This document shows, one piece after another, positions 51,680 through 61,767 of a DNA stretch of 64,000 nucleotides (positions are counted from its first letter, which is position 1; each line of letters begins with the position of its first letter). The notes below the pieces were generated by a model that did not search any database, was not told the origin of the DNA, and saw nothing but the letters and a program-made list of their open reading frames with translations. Source of the stretch: Pyropia yezoensis (lineage: Eukaryota > Rhodophyta > Bangiophyceae > Bangiales > Bangiaceae); the NCBI GenBank assembly GCA_009829735.1, contig CM020618.1, forward strand, positions 5,268,882-5,332,881, given 5' to 3'. The position numbers and the translations under genes are program-made.

Positions 51680-52629
51680 CTCAGGTTGTCGACAGAGGGG
51701 TTGTGAACATAACCAGCGGAGAGGTGGCTCGCGGAGAGTAACGGTAGGGAAGTGTGGGGTAGGGAGGGGTAAGAGAACGGGATGCTCGTCATCTGCATCC
51801 GTGCACCCCCCCCCCCCCCCCCCTTGTCACACTACCTGACGCACCTACCTGCTCCCCAGACCGCTCGCGACCAATGCGCATTGGACTGACACTGGCGGTT
51901 GGGTATGCTCGTGGGATGGGCTCTCCGAAGACCGCAAACATGAAATACCATCCGCCTCCCCTCAGTTTCTCCCTTACAAAGGACCTCCGCAGCCGAGCGT
52001 TTTCAGTTACATCTTCTGACAGGTCGTTAACGTAGTAAGAAGGCAACAAAGGGCTCATCCGCGCTATTCGAACCTGGTGCGGTCTCATTAAAGGCGGCGC
52101 GCGGGTCGATTTGGTTGATCAGCCCGCAGTTGCTGAATGACGTCATACGAAGATCACCCGTCATCTCGCTGCCGTTACGCCTTGGCATCATGATCTGGAC
52201 ACCTCGCCAATCCTCCCCACAACGCCAACCCGTGCTCCCCATCACAGATATCCACGTCGTCATCCACACTGTCGACACAGTCCGGACGACGTAACCGACG
52301 CGCCCGACCAAGTCCCCGAGGACAGGTGGAGCGGGCTGGGGGGAGGGGGGGGGCGGCGTCTGTGGCGGTTGTGGTACAAAACTCGATCCTCTCAGACACG
52401 TGTCAATATCCCTCGGGGGAAAGGGACAGGTAACACAGAAAGGGGAAGTACGAGAATGGTATGCCTGTTGCCTCACGTGCCTGCTCGCAGAGCAAGCAGA
52501 TACGCACGGTAGTGCACACGGGGAAGAGGAAAGCAAACGCGCAGTTGTCTTTTTCCTGAGGGCGCGGGCCAAGGGCGCCTCGCTGTCCCTCTTAACGTGC
52601 ATCTGGGGGAGCCTCGGCACGTTGGCCAG
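51680..52629. other. possible decayed upstream coding fragments
   Basis: On minus, 52088-51870 reads LPSYYVNDLSEDVTENARLR and FVREKLRGGGWYFMFAVFGE. A neighbouring frame ends NQIDPRAAFNETAPGSNSAD. Both look coding but do not join in one frame. They may be remains of a gene upstream of the BRCT frame. A poly-C run lies at about 51806-51823. Confidence 0.3.
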
Positions 52630-52650
52630 GTAGCCCCCCCATACCCCCGA

Positions 52651-52694
52651 GTGGCCCCGACCCGAGTCTAACCTCGTCAGGTCGGGGGCCACTA
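52651..52694. repeat. hairpin in the probable 3' LTR of element C
   Basis: AGTGGCCCCGACC and its complement GGTCGGGGGCCACT are separated by 17 bases. Element D's LTR has a comparable hairpin (TTGGCCCGC...GCGGGCCAA, 59560-59610). These may be R-region structures. Confidence 0.45.
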
Positions 52695-53125
52695 TCCCTA
52701 CTAGTTCTATTCCCACTCACTAATCTCACACTCAAATTCTCTCAAATCAAGTCCCTCACAAGTATGCAAAAACCCATCAGAAATCCCTCTCTCACGTGTG
52801 GATAGCGTAGTCCACCGCATCCCAGTGCCGGGCACGGGCCACGGCCGCCAACCATCACCACACGGCGGGCGTGTTCTGGCACCTGGTGCCCTCTGGTTAT
52901 AGTCCCGGGTCGGCGCCAAGTCGGGGCCAGGGATGCTACGTAGCTCCCTCCCTAGTCCGGCACGTCCTCGGGCCGAACCTGGTGCCACCGTGCACAGCCT
53001 CGAGCACGTCCACACCGGTGCCGAGGTCGAGCGTCTACACCCCGGTCACGATAACCTGCTCTGATTCTGTCCCCCCCCCTTCTCCTTCACCTTGGCCCTC
53101 TCGTTCCCCCCGGATTCTGGACGTC

Positions 53126-55038
53126 ATGTCCAGTTCCGAGATCCAAGCTGGGCCCGTGGTTCCGGCGGCGAGTGTTGCGGAAGAGAACTCGGGTAGTCGC
53201 GCCCCTCTCCTGCCTCCGGTTCCTCGAGTGTCGGTGCCCGCGCCGGTCGCCACGGCGGGGACGGATCGGGTTCCCCCGGCTTCTGCATTGCACCCGGTCG
53301 AGACCCCCCCGGGGGTCTCCCAAAGATGCTTCTTGGTCAGGATCCTCTGGCGGGCCGGCGCTACTCCACGGTGGTCGGCAACGCCAGCGCGGCCCCGTGC
53401 CCACAGGATTGCTTGGACATCTGGCGCAAGGAACTCCAGCGCGGGGTCTTGACCGAGATGGACAAGACTCGCCTTCATACGGCGGACCAGATGCGCCTGG
53501 AACAAGACCGCTCCCAGAGCTTCTCGGGTTCCTCTTGGGTTGCTCGCCTGGAGGATCTTCCCTTCGCGCTGATGCTGGATCTACCCTTGACCGAGCGTCG
53601 CGTGTCTGCGTCCGTTCTCCGGTGGCCAGAGGAGGAAGGGTACGTCCACCGGGCGCTCAAGGTCTGGGACGAGGCGCTCAAGGGGTCGGGGAGCCTGAAC
53701 TGCGATCCCCGTCCGAGCATGGTCGCTCTGGAGCCGACCCTCCTGACCCGGAAGTATTCCAAGTTGTCGCCGGCACGGGAGCAGGGCGAGCGACGCGGCC
53801 GCCAGCGTGACTTCATCGTGAGCTGCAACCATCAGGAGTTCTGAAAGCTGGACAAGGCCAACCGGGCGGCGTACTACCCCAAGGTCATCCCGCAGCAGCA
53901 GGAACTCGAGATCCCAGTCGGGTTTGCTCCATCCAGCATCCCCTTCACCTGGTAATTCTTGGACGCCTTGACCCAGGCGTCGATCAAGGGCTTCTTTCAC
54001 TCGGTCCCTTACATGATGTACACCTCCGAGTTGACGGTCTTGGCGGCCAACCACTGGCTCCACGAGGTCCTGGTGTCCAACCGGCTTTGGTTCCTCCCCG
54101 ACCTCCTGATGGTCTGGATCGTTGACAAGTCGACCTTCGACTTCCTGTGCAGGCAGGACGAGGAGTACATGGAGCTCATCCAGGCGATGATCGACTTCCG
54201 GCGTCGGCTGCCGGTGCAGGACCGGAGCTTCTTGAACGCGATCGCCGACCAGAACAGCCCGCGTCGGGATGGCTCCGGTTGGGTGCAGGTGATCTACCAG
54301 TCTTCTCCGGCCAAGGTGCAGCTGGCGACACCGCTTCAGGCGTGGCCGCAGCTAGGCAGCTTTCCTGCTCCGGTCGCCCTCGATCTTCTGCCAACTGGGC
54401 CGCCGGTGCAAGAGTCGGGATGGGCCGCGGCGGTCGGTCGGGCGTCTGCGGCGGCTCCGCTTGCTCCTGTTGCACCTGTCGTCCCGGTGGCTTCGCCTGG
54501 TCCGTCGCCGGCGTGTTTGCGTTCTGCTCCGTCTGTGCCGGTGCTTCAAGCTCCTCCGGCACCGCGGTTGTCTTCAGCGAGTCTGGGCGTGGCCGTGCTG
54601 TCGCCGACTACTCCGGCCGTTCTGCCTCGGGCGCCTTCTTCAAACGTCGGCGGCCCTGTGCCTCCTCTTGAGTTGGGGACTCCGGTTTCCGGGGCTGTTG
54701 TGGACCGTCCGGTAGTGGCATCCTCGGGGCGGTTCGAGATCCCGGCGCCGACTCTTCGCCTTACCCGCTTCCGGGTGCCTGACTGGTACCTGAACCAAGG
54801 TGGCCCGACGTGCGACCAGTATGACGTCGGCATGATTGAAGACCAGCTGGGTCGTCTTCCTGTGCAAGTCGAAGGCGTCGGGACTTCTCTGGTGCTGGGC
54901 ACCTACGCTAGCGTCTTGAACAACGTGGTTGACCGGGTGTTTGCTTGCGCGGACAGCGGCCAGTTGTCGGACAGCCCGGTGGTTGGCGAACTTCTGGCGA
55001 CTTTGACGCGGCATGGCTTGGCCCAGCAGTGGTCATAG
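53126..55038 (+). pseudogene. antisense ORF of element C (aORF-C), broken
   Basis: Starts at ATG 53126 (MSSSEIQAGPVV). It changes frame around the C/G run at about 53305-53315, then carries TGA (53842-53844) and TAA (53953-53955) in the continuing frame, ending at TAG 55036. The protein is otherwise colinear: FALMLDLPLTERRVSASVLR, YYPKVIPQQQELEIPVGFAP, GFFHSVPYMM (about 53989), LVSNRLWFLPDLLMVWIVDK and YMELIQAMIDFRRRLPVQD. These align with aORF-A (YYPKKPEWWPQVEVPYGFPA, HFGSV, VQRRGMLWHFPLRLI) and with aORF-B. The end reads GTYASVLNNVVDRVFACADS. Both stops could be single transitions (CGA to TGA, CAA to TAA). It is opposite to pol, with 84 bp between the two stops. Confidence 0.75.
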
Positions 55039-55122
55039 ACCTTCACTGGCTTCCAGGGGCGCCGACAGGCATACCTGGATGAGCGGGAGCGCCCGGGAAC
55101 TACCAGTACTACTCCTATGGCG

Positions 55123-58100
55123 TCAAACCTGGATGCGCCGCCCCCACCGCACTACGTCATTCCGCCTTCCTCCGGTTCCCGTCGTGCCGCGGAGGCAGCG
55201 CTGGAGGACGCCCCCGCGGCGCAGCGTCCGCGCCAGGAGTAGTACTTGGAGCCAGGGAGGGTGAGAGTCTTGGGAGAAGCGAGGAGGGAAGAGGCGGAGA
55301 GAAGGGTTGCTCGAGCGGGTGCTTGTTTTTCTTGATAGATCCATGCTTGCATTGCGTGTTTTCCTTGATACACCCGTTCCCTTCTTCTCAACACTCTTGT
55401 TCCACGTCCGTTGCAGGTGAGCTCGGCTCGTCCTGAGAATCTTGATCAGCCCCGTCCTCCTGGTCCTCCTCCGAGCCCGACTCCAGGATCTTCCCGCTCT
55501 GGCCACTGGAGTGCCCTCAATCCCGTTCCGTCGCGTGTAGGCGCAAACGTCCGCGATGGGTAACCGGTTGGAGGGTTCCCAGGTATCATCTGCCGGGTGA
55601 AAATCGAACCAGCGTACTCGCAGGTACAAGCGCCCGTCCCTCCTGGCATGGTCGACAAACTTGACGTAGACATATTCCCGGCCTTCTTCTTGGGATAGCC
55701 GGGATACTGCAGCCCGCTTGCGCCGGGTCAAGTCCCGTTTGCTTGGCGGTGGAGCTCGGGTGACATGGTCGCTGCTCACCCGGTACGGGGAGCCATCCAC
55801 GTCTAGAAGAAAGGTCCAGCCATCCGTATTCAGGATCTCATAGGGTCCATCCGTCTTAGAGTCCAGCTTCCCCCGGGTCTTGCTATGGTTGTCCGCAAAA
55901 ACCCAGTCGCCACCTTCCAGTTCCTTGTTCTTTTCCCGGACTCCCTTGTCATAGTCCCGCTTGTATCGCTCCTGGGTCCTTGAGATTGACTCCTTGACTC
56001 TGGGAAGCAGGACCTTCAGTTGTTCCAGGAACTCATCCTTGGCCTTGGGACCTGACTTCAATGCAGGCTGGAGACCGTCTGGTATTCTTTCCAGGAAGAA
56101 GTTGGTCAGCCGCCTTGGGGTGACAAAGTCGAGTGGAGCAACCCCCGTTGTCCGGTGAACTCGGGAGTTATAGGCTAGAGTGAGGACAGCCAGGAGCTCG
56201 TCCCAGTCTTCTTGGTGCTCCTTTACGTAGTGCCGTAGCATGTCCACTAGGGTCCGGTTGAATCGTTCCACCTGGCCGTTCGTTTGCGGGTGGTACGTCG
56301 TGGTGAACAAGTTCTTGATGCCCATCAGGTCACAGGCTCCTTGGAAGAACAGGGATGCAAACTGGGGATTTTTGTCGGTCAAGACGGAGTGTGGAGGGCC
56401 GTAGGCCGCTATCCAGTACTCGCAGAAGGCTGACGTGACATCCAGAGCCGTGATGGTCCTCAGCGGGATTGCTCGAGTGAACTTGGAGAACCGGTCACAA
56501 ATGATGAGCAGGTATATGTTGCCACTGGATGTTTCAGGTAGGGGCCCCAGGATGTCCATGCTTAAGCTTGCAAAGGGCTCCGCCGCAGGGAATAGGCGTA
56601 GCTTAGAAGTCTTCTTCCTCTGGGACAACCGGTTCCTTGCACACGAAACACAAGCCTCCAGGTACTTATGGACGTCGCTGGCCATGGTTTCCCAGTAGTA
56701 ATATCGTCGCATTGAAGCATACATCCGATTGATACCAGGATGTCCGGCCTGGGGAGACGAGTGCTCCAGGCGTAGGATGTCAGCTCGTAGACTTCGGGGT
56801 ACGTAGACTTGAGTTGCCCCATCGAAGGGTGACACCCGTACCGGGAGTCCATCTGTAGACTCGGAGAAACGACTGTTCCGGTTCAGGTCCATTTGGTGGC
56901 GAAGCTCCAAGCATTGAGGATCCGTCACTTGTGCCTCCAGCATCCGGTGAATGGTCACCGGTTGATGAGCTTCAGGTGTCTCATACAGGGGAGCGTGCCA
57001 GCCACGTCCGACATTCGGGGGGATGAAGCAAAGTATTTCCTCCGGGACAGGACCGGTATCGGCTGCAGGAGTCTCCAGCCGGGACATGGTGTCGGCGCAG
57101 TGGTGCTCCCTCCCTGCTCTGGTGCACACCTTGTACTTGAACTCCGAAAGGCGTAAGCGCCACCGGGCGACCCTTCCTTGGCTGCTGTCCATGCATAGCA
57201 GCCACCTTAGGCTGGCGTGGTCGGTCCGGATGAGGAACTCTTGTCCTTCAAGCTATGGGCGTAACAGGAAGCAAGCCCAGACGACTGCCAAGCACTCGCG
57301 CTCGGTCGTGAAATAATTCTTCTCGGCTGGAGTCAGGACGCGACTGTAGTAGCCTATCGGGAGGAAGTGCCCAGCAGGTGGCTGCTGGAGTAGTGAGCAC
57401 CCCACCTGGACGCCACAGGCATCAGTCTCCAGGACAAACTGGCCCTCCCGCTTGGGTGACGCCAGTACTGGAGTGGTGGTCAGGCGCTTCTTGAGCTCTT
57501 CGAAGGCCGCGGTCTGCTTCTCGTCGAACACCGGGAGTTGTGCGGGAAGCTTCTTGCTGGTGTGCTTGGTCAATGGCCGGGCAATCAGAGCATAGTCCCG
57601 TACGAACTGGTGGTAGACGTTGCACATACCCAGGAAGCTCTTGAGTTCCGTCTGGGTTTTGGGTTGCCGTGCATGCCGGAGGGCCTTGATGTTCTTCTCA
57701 TTGACTCGGAGCTCCCCCGGACTCAGCACGTGCCCCAGATACTCCACCTCAGTCTCAAACAGGTGGCACTTCTCGGCCTTGAGGGTAGCTCCAGCCTTAG
57801 ACAGGAGAGCCAGGACCTCTCGAAGGTGCTCCAGGTGTTCCGCCGGGGTCTTGGAGAAAACGATAATGTCGTCCAGGTAGACCAAACATGTTCTCCACCT
57901 TAGCCCCGACAGGATGATATCGATGGCTCTTTGGAAGGTTGCCGGAGCATTGGTGAGACCAAAAGGAAGACGCTTGCACCGGAATAGTCCCAGGTGGCAC
58001 GTGAAGGTGGTCTTGTCCTTGTCCTCGTCAGCCAGAGGGATCTGCCAGTAACCGGCATTACAATCCAGCGTTGAGAAGAGGGTGGCATCACCAATGAAGT

Positions 58101-59280
58101 CGATGCAATCATCCATCCGGGGTATCGGGTATACATCATTGACTGTCATCTCGTTAAGGCGCCTGTAGTCAACACAGAAACGGAATTGACCGCCAGGTTT
58201 TGGGTCGACTACCACCGGGAAGGCCCACTCGCCATCAGACGGCTCGATGACATCCATCTTGAGCATCTTGTTAACCTGCTTCTCAATATCATCCCGGCGA
58301 TGAGGTCCAGCCCGGTATGGTTGCAAGTGTACTGGCTTGGCATCTGGCTTGAGTTGAATCCGGTGTAGAGTGGCGTCCATCTTGCCCAGCTCTCCAGACC
58401 ACAGGTGCCGATATTCCTGGAGAAGCTTCTCCAGTGCCTCCTTCAAGTCGGGAGGGACATTTTCTTGCTTGACCTTCGGCATCCCGGGTGGTGCTTGTTC
58501 GGGCTTCGGAGTGGCGCTGCCAGCCTGCTCTTGTTTCGGAGGTACGTCTAAGGCCGTCAAGTTGGATGCCAGCTCTTGTTTCAGGTTCAGGAGGTCTTCC
58601 TTGCTCATAGCACGGGCGGACCCCCGGTAAGGCTCTGCTGTACCAACTCGGGTGCCCTCGGCGAGGGTTATTGGCTTTCGGCTCACGTTGACGATCAGCA
58701 ACGAGAACGGGGTGTGCCTTTCTACCTTCTTGTGATGTCCGTGGGCCAAGTATAACCGGTGTTTCGCCAGAAATTCCTTACGTCCGTAGATCAGGCATTG
58801 ACCTGCAGTCCGGGTCGTTACTTGAACCTTGGTCTCCGAGCGAGGAGGTAGGGGCACCGGTTTGAAGAGAGTCAAGGTAGAGGGTGGGATGCGTTCCTTC
58901 TTGTTCTTGACTACACGAACCTTGGCGTCCAGATGCTCCAACACCGGTGACCCAAACCCATGGTTGAACTGCACCTTTCCTTCTCCGGGTAGGATGCTCT
59001 TGACATGCTGCTTCTGAAAGTCCCAGCCTAGGATGAGGGGGACTGATAGGATCTTGACTACTAGAAAGGGAAAAAGCAGCGGTTCATTGTTGACATAGAT
59101 GGCGACGGGAAGGCGGCCCAGCGGTCGTAGGGTTTGACCTGATCCGTCGAAAATGTGGGTTCCGGTAGGCGCTCTCCAGGCATGTCGACTGTTGGGGTTT
59201 ACCGCACCCCTCGGACTTGGGGCATCCCCCTTCAGGGGGAGGCGGATCGTGGCGACCCCTGCCCCTGACCAATCGGGGGC
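55123..59280 (-). pseudogene. Pol polyprotein of element C
   Basis: A colinear minus-strand frame has one in-frame TAG at about 57253-57255. Protease is only partly recognisable: LVVKILSVPLILGWDFQKQ (58990-59060) is the C-terminal half, and the catalytic Asp region upstream is degenerate (DWSGAG). Reverse transcriptase has RFCVDYRRLN and YLDDIIVFS, RNase H FVLETDACGVQVGC and TTERECLAVVWACFLLRP before the TAG, where related elements have Tyr. Integrase has CVSCARNRL, MDILGPLPE, VLTDKNPQFASLF (Lys in place of the usual Asn-Gly pair) and PQTNGQVERFNRT. A chromodomain-like end is EYVYVKFVDHARRDGRLYLR...DDTWEPSNRLP. The last 90 residues are probably out-of-family readthrough. Confidence 0.88.
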
Positions 59281-59346
59281 AGGAGGGGGTCGCTCCTCCC
59301 TCGGGAGGGGCGCACCACGTCATCCTCGCTGGATCCCCTCATGAAT

Positions 59347-59830
59347 GGGGGCGGGAGATAAGATAATATCGGGTAGAGCGATCACGCCCGCCCGATTGGA
59401 ATTGGCCTTCTGGCCAGTGAAGGGAAGTTACCTAGGGCGGGCTACTTCCGCCCCAATCTAGCCCAGATTTAGTGAGATCCCTCCACTGAGCGTGTTTTGT
59501 GTGGAGAGATGTGTTGGAGGGTTCTGAGTGTTTTGATTGGGTGTTTAGTGTAGGGAGTGTTGGCCCGCACTCTGGGGTCCCACAGCGGGCCCTGGACCGG
59601 CGGGCCAAAGAGGGATATCTGTGCGTGGGGCTGTGCCCGTTGCTTCCCCCTCACAAAAATCAACCTTGCGTTACCCTCGTGTTCCCTGTCCCGGACGCTT
59701 CCACCTTCGCGTGGAGCTCTACGTTCCGGCGGTTCTGACTCTAGGGTTTATACCCCGGGTTCCCCACCATTCTCCTTCAGGAGGATAAGGTACCCCGTTG
59801 GTGTGGGCTTACGCCCAGATAACCACCGCA
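59347..59830 (+). repeat. probable 5' LTR of element D
   Basis: The right edge (...AACCACCGCA) is fixed by the primer-binding site. The left edge is only estimated from loss of element C similarity and a TG start. GGGTTTATACCCC near 59745 may be a TATA element. The 3' LTR is needed to confirm. Confidence 0.55.
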
Positions 59831-59832
59831 TT

Positions 59833-59849
59833 TGGTGGAGCAGCAGGGC
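59833..59849 (+). other. primer-binding site of element D
   Basis: TGGTGGAGCAGCAGGGC, two bases after the LTR; it differs from A and B only at the last base. Confidence 0.7.
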
Positions 59850-59976
59850 AGGAGATTCGCTCCGCCTTCTGGTGGATTCTCCTCTCCTTTTATTTGGTGG
59901 TTTCTTGGTCGTGTGCTCTGTGGTTGGGTTGTGAGCCCTGGTACCTTTTCTTTCTTGCCTTTGCAGGTGGGTCAAG

Positions 59977-61767
59977 ATGCAGTCTGATACTTCTGCTCCT
60001 CCTCAAGGAGGAGGTCCTACACCTGTTGAAACGTCAAACGTGACAGCAGGCACCGGCGAAGCTCCCGGTGGCGCCTCACGGACCAACCCTGGTGTTGAGT
60101 CGGCCGCTCAGCGGGAACGCACGAGTTTGTCCCGTTTGGTCCTGCCTCCGGGTGGAGTGCCAGGCGCCGGTGAGGCTCCCGGCCTGGCACATGCCACTCC
60201 AGTCGCGACCCCTGATGGGGAGGCAGCCCACGGCTTCGGCGACCGCTCTACCTTTACTTCCCGTAAGTGGGGGGCCTGGGCGTCACCCACGGGTGGGGGT
60301 ACGTTCGCATCGCCCACCCAGGACCGTATGGCTACGGATAACTTTAGAGGCGCCCCTTTGGGGGGCGTACCCGCTGTGGGGGGGTCGTCCTCAACGGCTA
60401 TGGGAACTGTTCCTCTGGCGGCTTTCCGCCAGATGTTGACTGAGGTGGTGTCACCAATTTCTGCTCGACTCGATAAGGTCGAGGGTTCAATCTCTCGATC
60501 TGGTCGGCGGACTCGCCGCCGACCCCACGGTTATTCGCAGACATCATCCTCTCCAGAGGCAAGTGATGTTGATCCTGAGAGGCGTGCGGCGAGGCACTTA
60601 AGCGCTTCGACCCACCGCCGGGTAGCCCGTGTGCTATCCCCCGGACGTAACGGGGAACCGGAACGGGTTATGCCGCTCAAGATAATACCCCATGATGATA
60701 CCTTTAAAGGTATCCTGGATTGCGAGTCTTATGCACTCGCCAATAAGAGCGTACGCTATGATGAAGAGATGGCTCACGGCTTAGGCCGGAAGCGCAAAGA
60801 GATATCCCTCACGTTTGGGCGTGACGCCCTCTGGGACGGGACCCCCCCTCTAGGGGTGTTCGAATTCCGAAATCGCTTCCGTAAGGCTAGCGATGACAAC
60901 GACCTCTCAGAAGGTCGCGCTATGTACCTCCTTCTGGAGTTTACCAAAAGGAAACTCAAGAAGGAGCTCCTCTCCCTTATCCCCTCTAAGGCGGGGGGAC
61001 AAGCGGGAGAGGTCACTTCGTATCTGGAGCTGGTTAACTGGCTCCTCCGCAGTTATGCGGACGAGGAAATTATATCATCCCAAGTGGCAGCGTTTAATAA
61101 CGATGCCCAAGAGGAGGATGAAACCGAGACCGCCTTTTACCGGCGCGTCCGCGACGCAAATGCGCTCTGCGGGTATATTCATACTGCGAGCCAACTGAAG
61201 GGCCGCCTTATGCAAGGGGTCCGGTGGGAGGTACGGACGGACGTCCGTGAATTTAATACACCAGACACGCCCATAGAGGCGTTGGTACGCTATGCTCAGC
61301 GCAAAGGCGACATATGTCGCCGGCGCAATGAGGAGCTGCGGGCCCAATGGTCCGCAGACGCCGCGGAGCGTCGGGCTCGGCGCAATGCCTCTAAAGGCAT
61401 TGCAGCGGGGGTGGCTACTACCCCCAGCGGTTCCTCCGTACCTTCGTTGTACGGGGGAAAGGCCAAAGTTGGCGCTGATGCGGGGAGGGAGCGTTTAAAT
61501 CGCTACCCCTGCCTGGCTTGTAATAGCCATGAGCATTTTACGCGGCACTGTCCCGACCGTAGTGTCGAGACGCGGGCCAAGTTTGAGAGAGCTCGTAAGG
61601 AGCGCACACAGGTTGATGTCCGTACCCCGCGGGGTACGGCAGGGACGGCGCAGCCGGTAGCGGTTGTCACTGAGGGGGGGCCTTCTGGCGCCCCTAAAGG
61701 GGGGCTTGGCCCCCAGGGGAATATTGAAGAGTCAGAGGACTCTTCATCTGAGGATACCCCCTCTTAA
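59977..61767 (+). CDS. Gag polyprotein of element D
   Basis: 596 residues from ATG at 59977, just after TTGCCTTTGCAGGTGGG, which looks like a splice acceptor and could end a leader intron. The N-terminus is Gly/Pro/Thr-rich. The capsid-like core (residues about 240-470) has ILDCESYALANKSVRYDEEM, LWDGTPPLGVFEFRNRFRKA and GEVTSYLELVNWLLRSYADE, shared with element A Gag. The CCHC knuckle is CLACNSHEHFTRHC (about residue 511). It ends EDSSSEDTPS at TAA, followed by a run of eight A and continued open sequence in the same frame. Confidence 0.9.
   Translation: MQSDTSAPPQGGGPTPVETSNVTAGTGEAPGGASRTNPGVESAAQRERTSLSRLVLPPGGVPGAGEAPGLAHATPVATPDGEAAHGFGDRSTFTSRKWGAWASPTGGGTFASPTQDRMATDNFRGAPLGGVPAVGGSSSTAMGTVPLAAFRQMLTEVVSPISARLDKVEGSISRSGRRTRRRPHGYSQTSSSPEASDVDPERRAARHLSASTHRRVARVLSPGRNGEPERVMPLKIIPHDDTFKGILDCESYALANKSVRYDEEMAHGLGRKRKEISLTFGRDALWDGTPPLGVFEFRNRFRKASDDNDLSEGRAMYLLLEFTKRKLKKELLSLIPSKAGGQAGEVTSYLELVNWLLRSYADEEIISSQVAAFNNDAQEEDETETAFYRRVRDANALCGYIHTASQLKGRLMQGVRWEVRTDVREFNTPDTPIEALVRYAQRKGDICRRRNEELRAQWSADAAERRARRNASKGIAAGVATTPSGSSVPSLYGGKAKVGADAGRERLNRYPCLACNSHEHFTRHCPDRSVETRAKFERARKERTQVDVRTPRGTAGTAQPVAVVTEGGPSGAPKGGLGPQGNIEESEDSSSEDTPS

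Larger units (their letters stand above)
52630..59340 (-). mobile_element. degraded Ty3/gypsy element C
   Basis: Pol reads on minus (55123 to about 59280) and an antisense ORF on plus (53126-55038). The 3' LTR should lie in about 52630-53070, left of a pyrimidine run (CCCCCCCCCTTCTCCTTCACC, about 53070-53090) that is a polypurine tract on minus. The gag region and 5' LTR are not present next to pol; coding similarity stops near 59322 where element D begins. Either D inserted into C (the rest of C would then lie beyond 64000) or C is truncated. Several stops and a frameshift show it is inactive. Edges are approximate. Confidence 0.75.

Noticed and set aside
52030-52110. GGTTCGAAT on minus, resembling a tRNA T-loop
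   Set aside because: The flanking bases do not form a T-stem and no acceptor or anticodon arm fits.
43457-57255. Reassigned stop codons (UAA/UAG as Gln, UGA as Trp)
   Set aside because: PEPCK, element B gag and pol and the transposase have no internal stops and end normally at TGA or TAA. Nonsense mutations in decaying genes are simpler.
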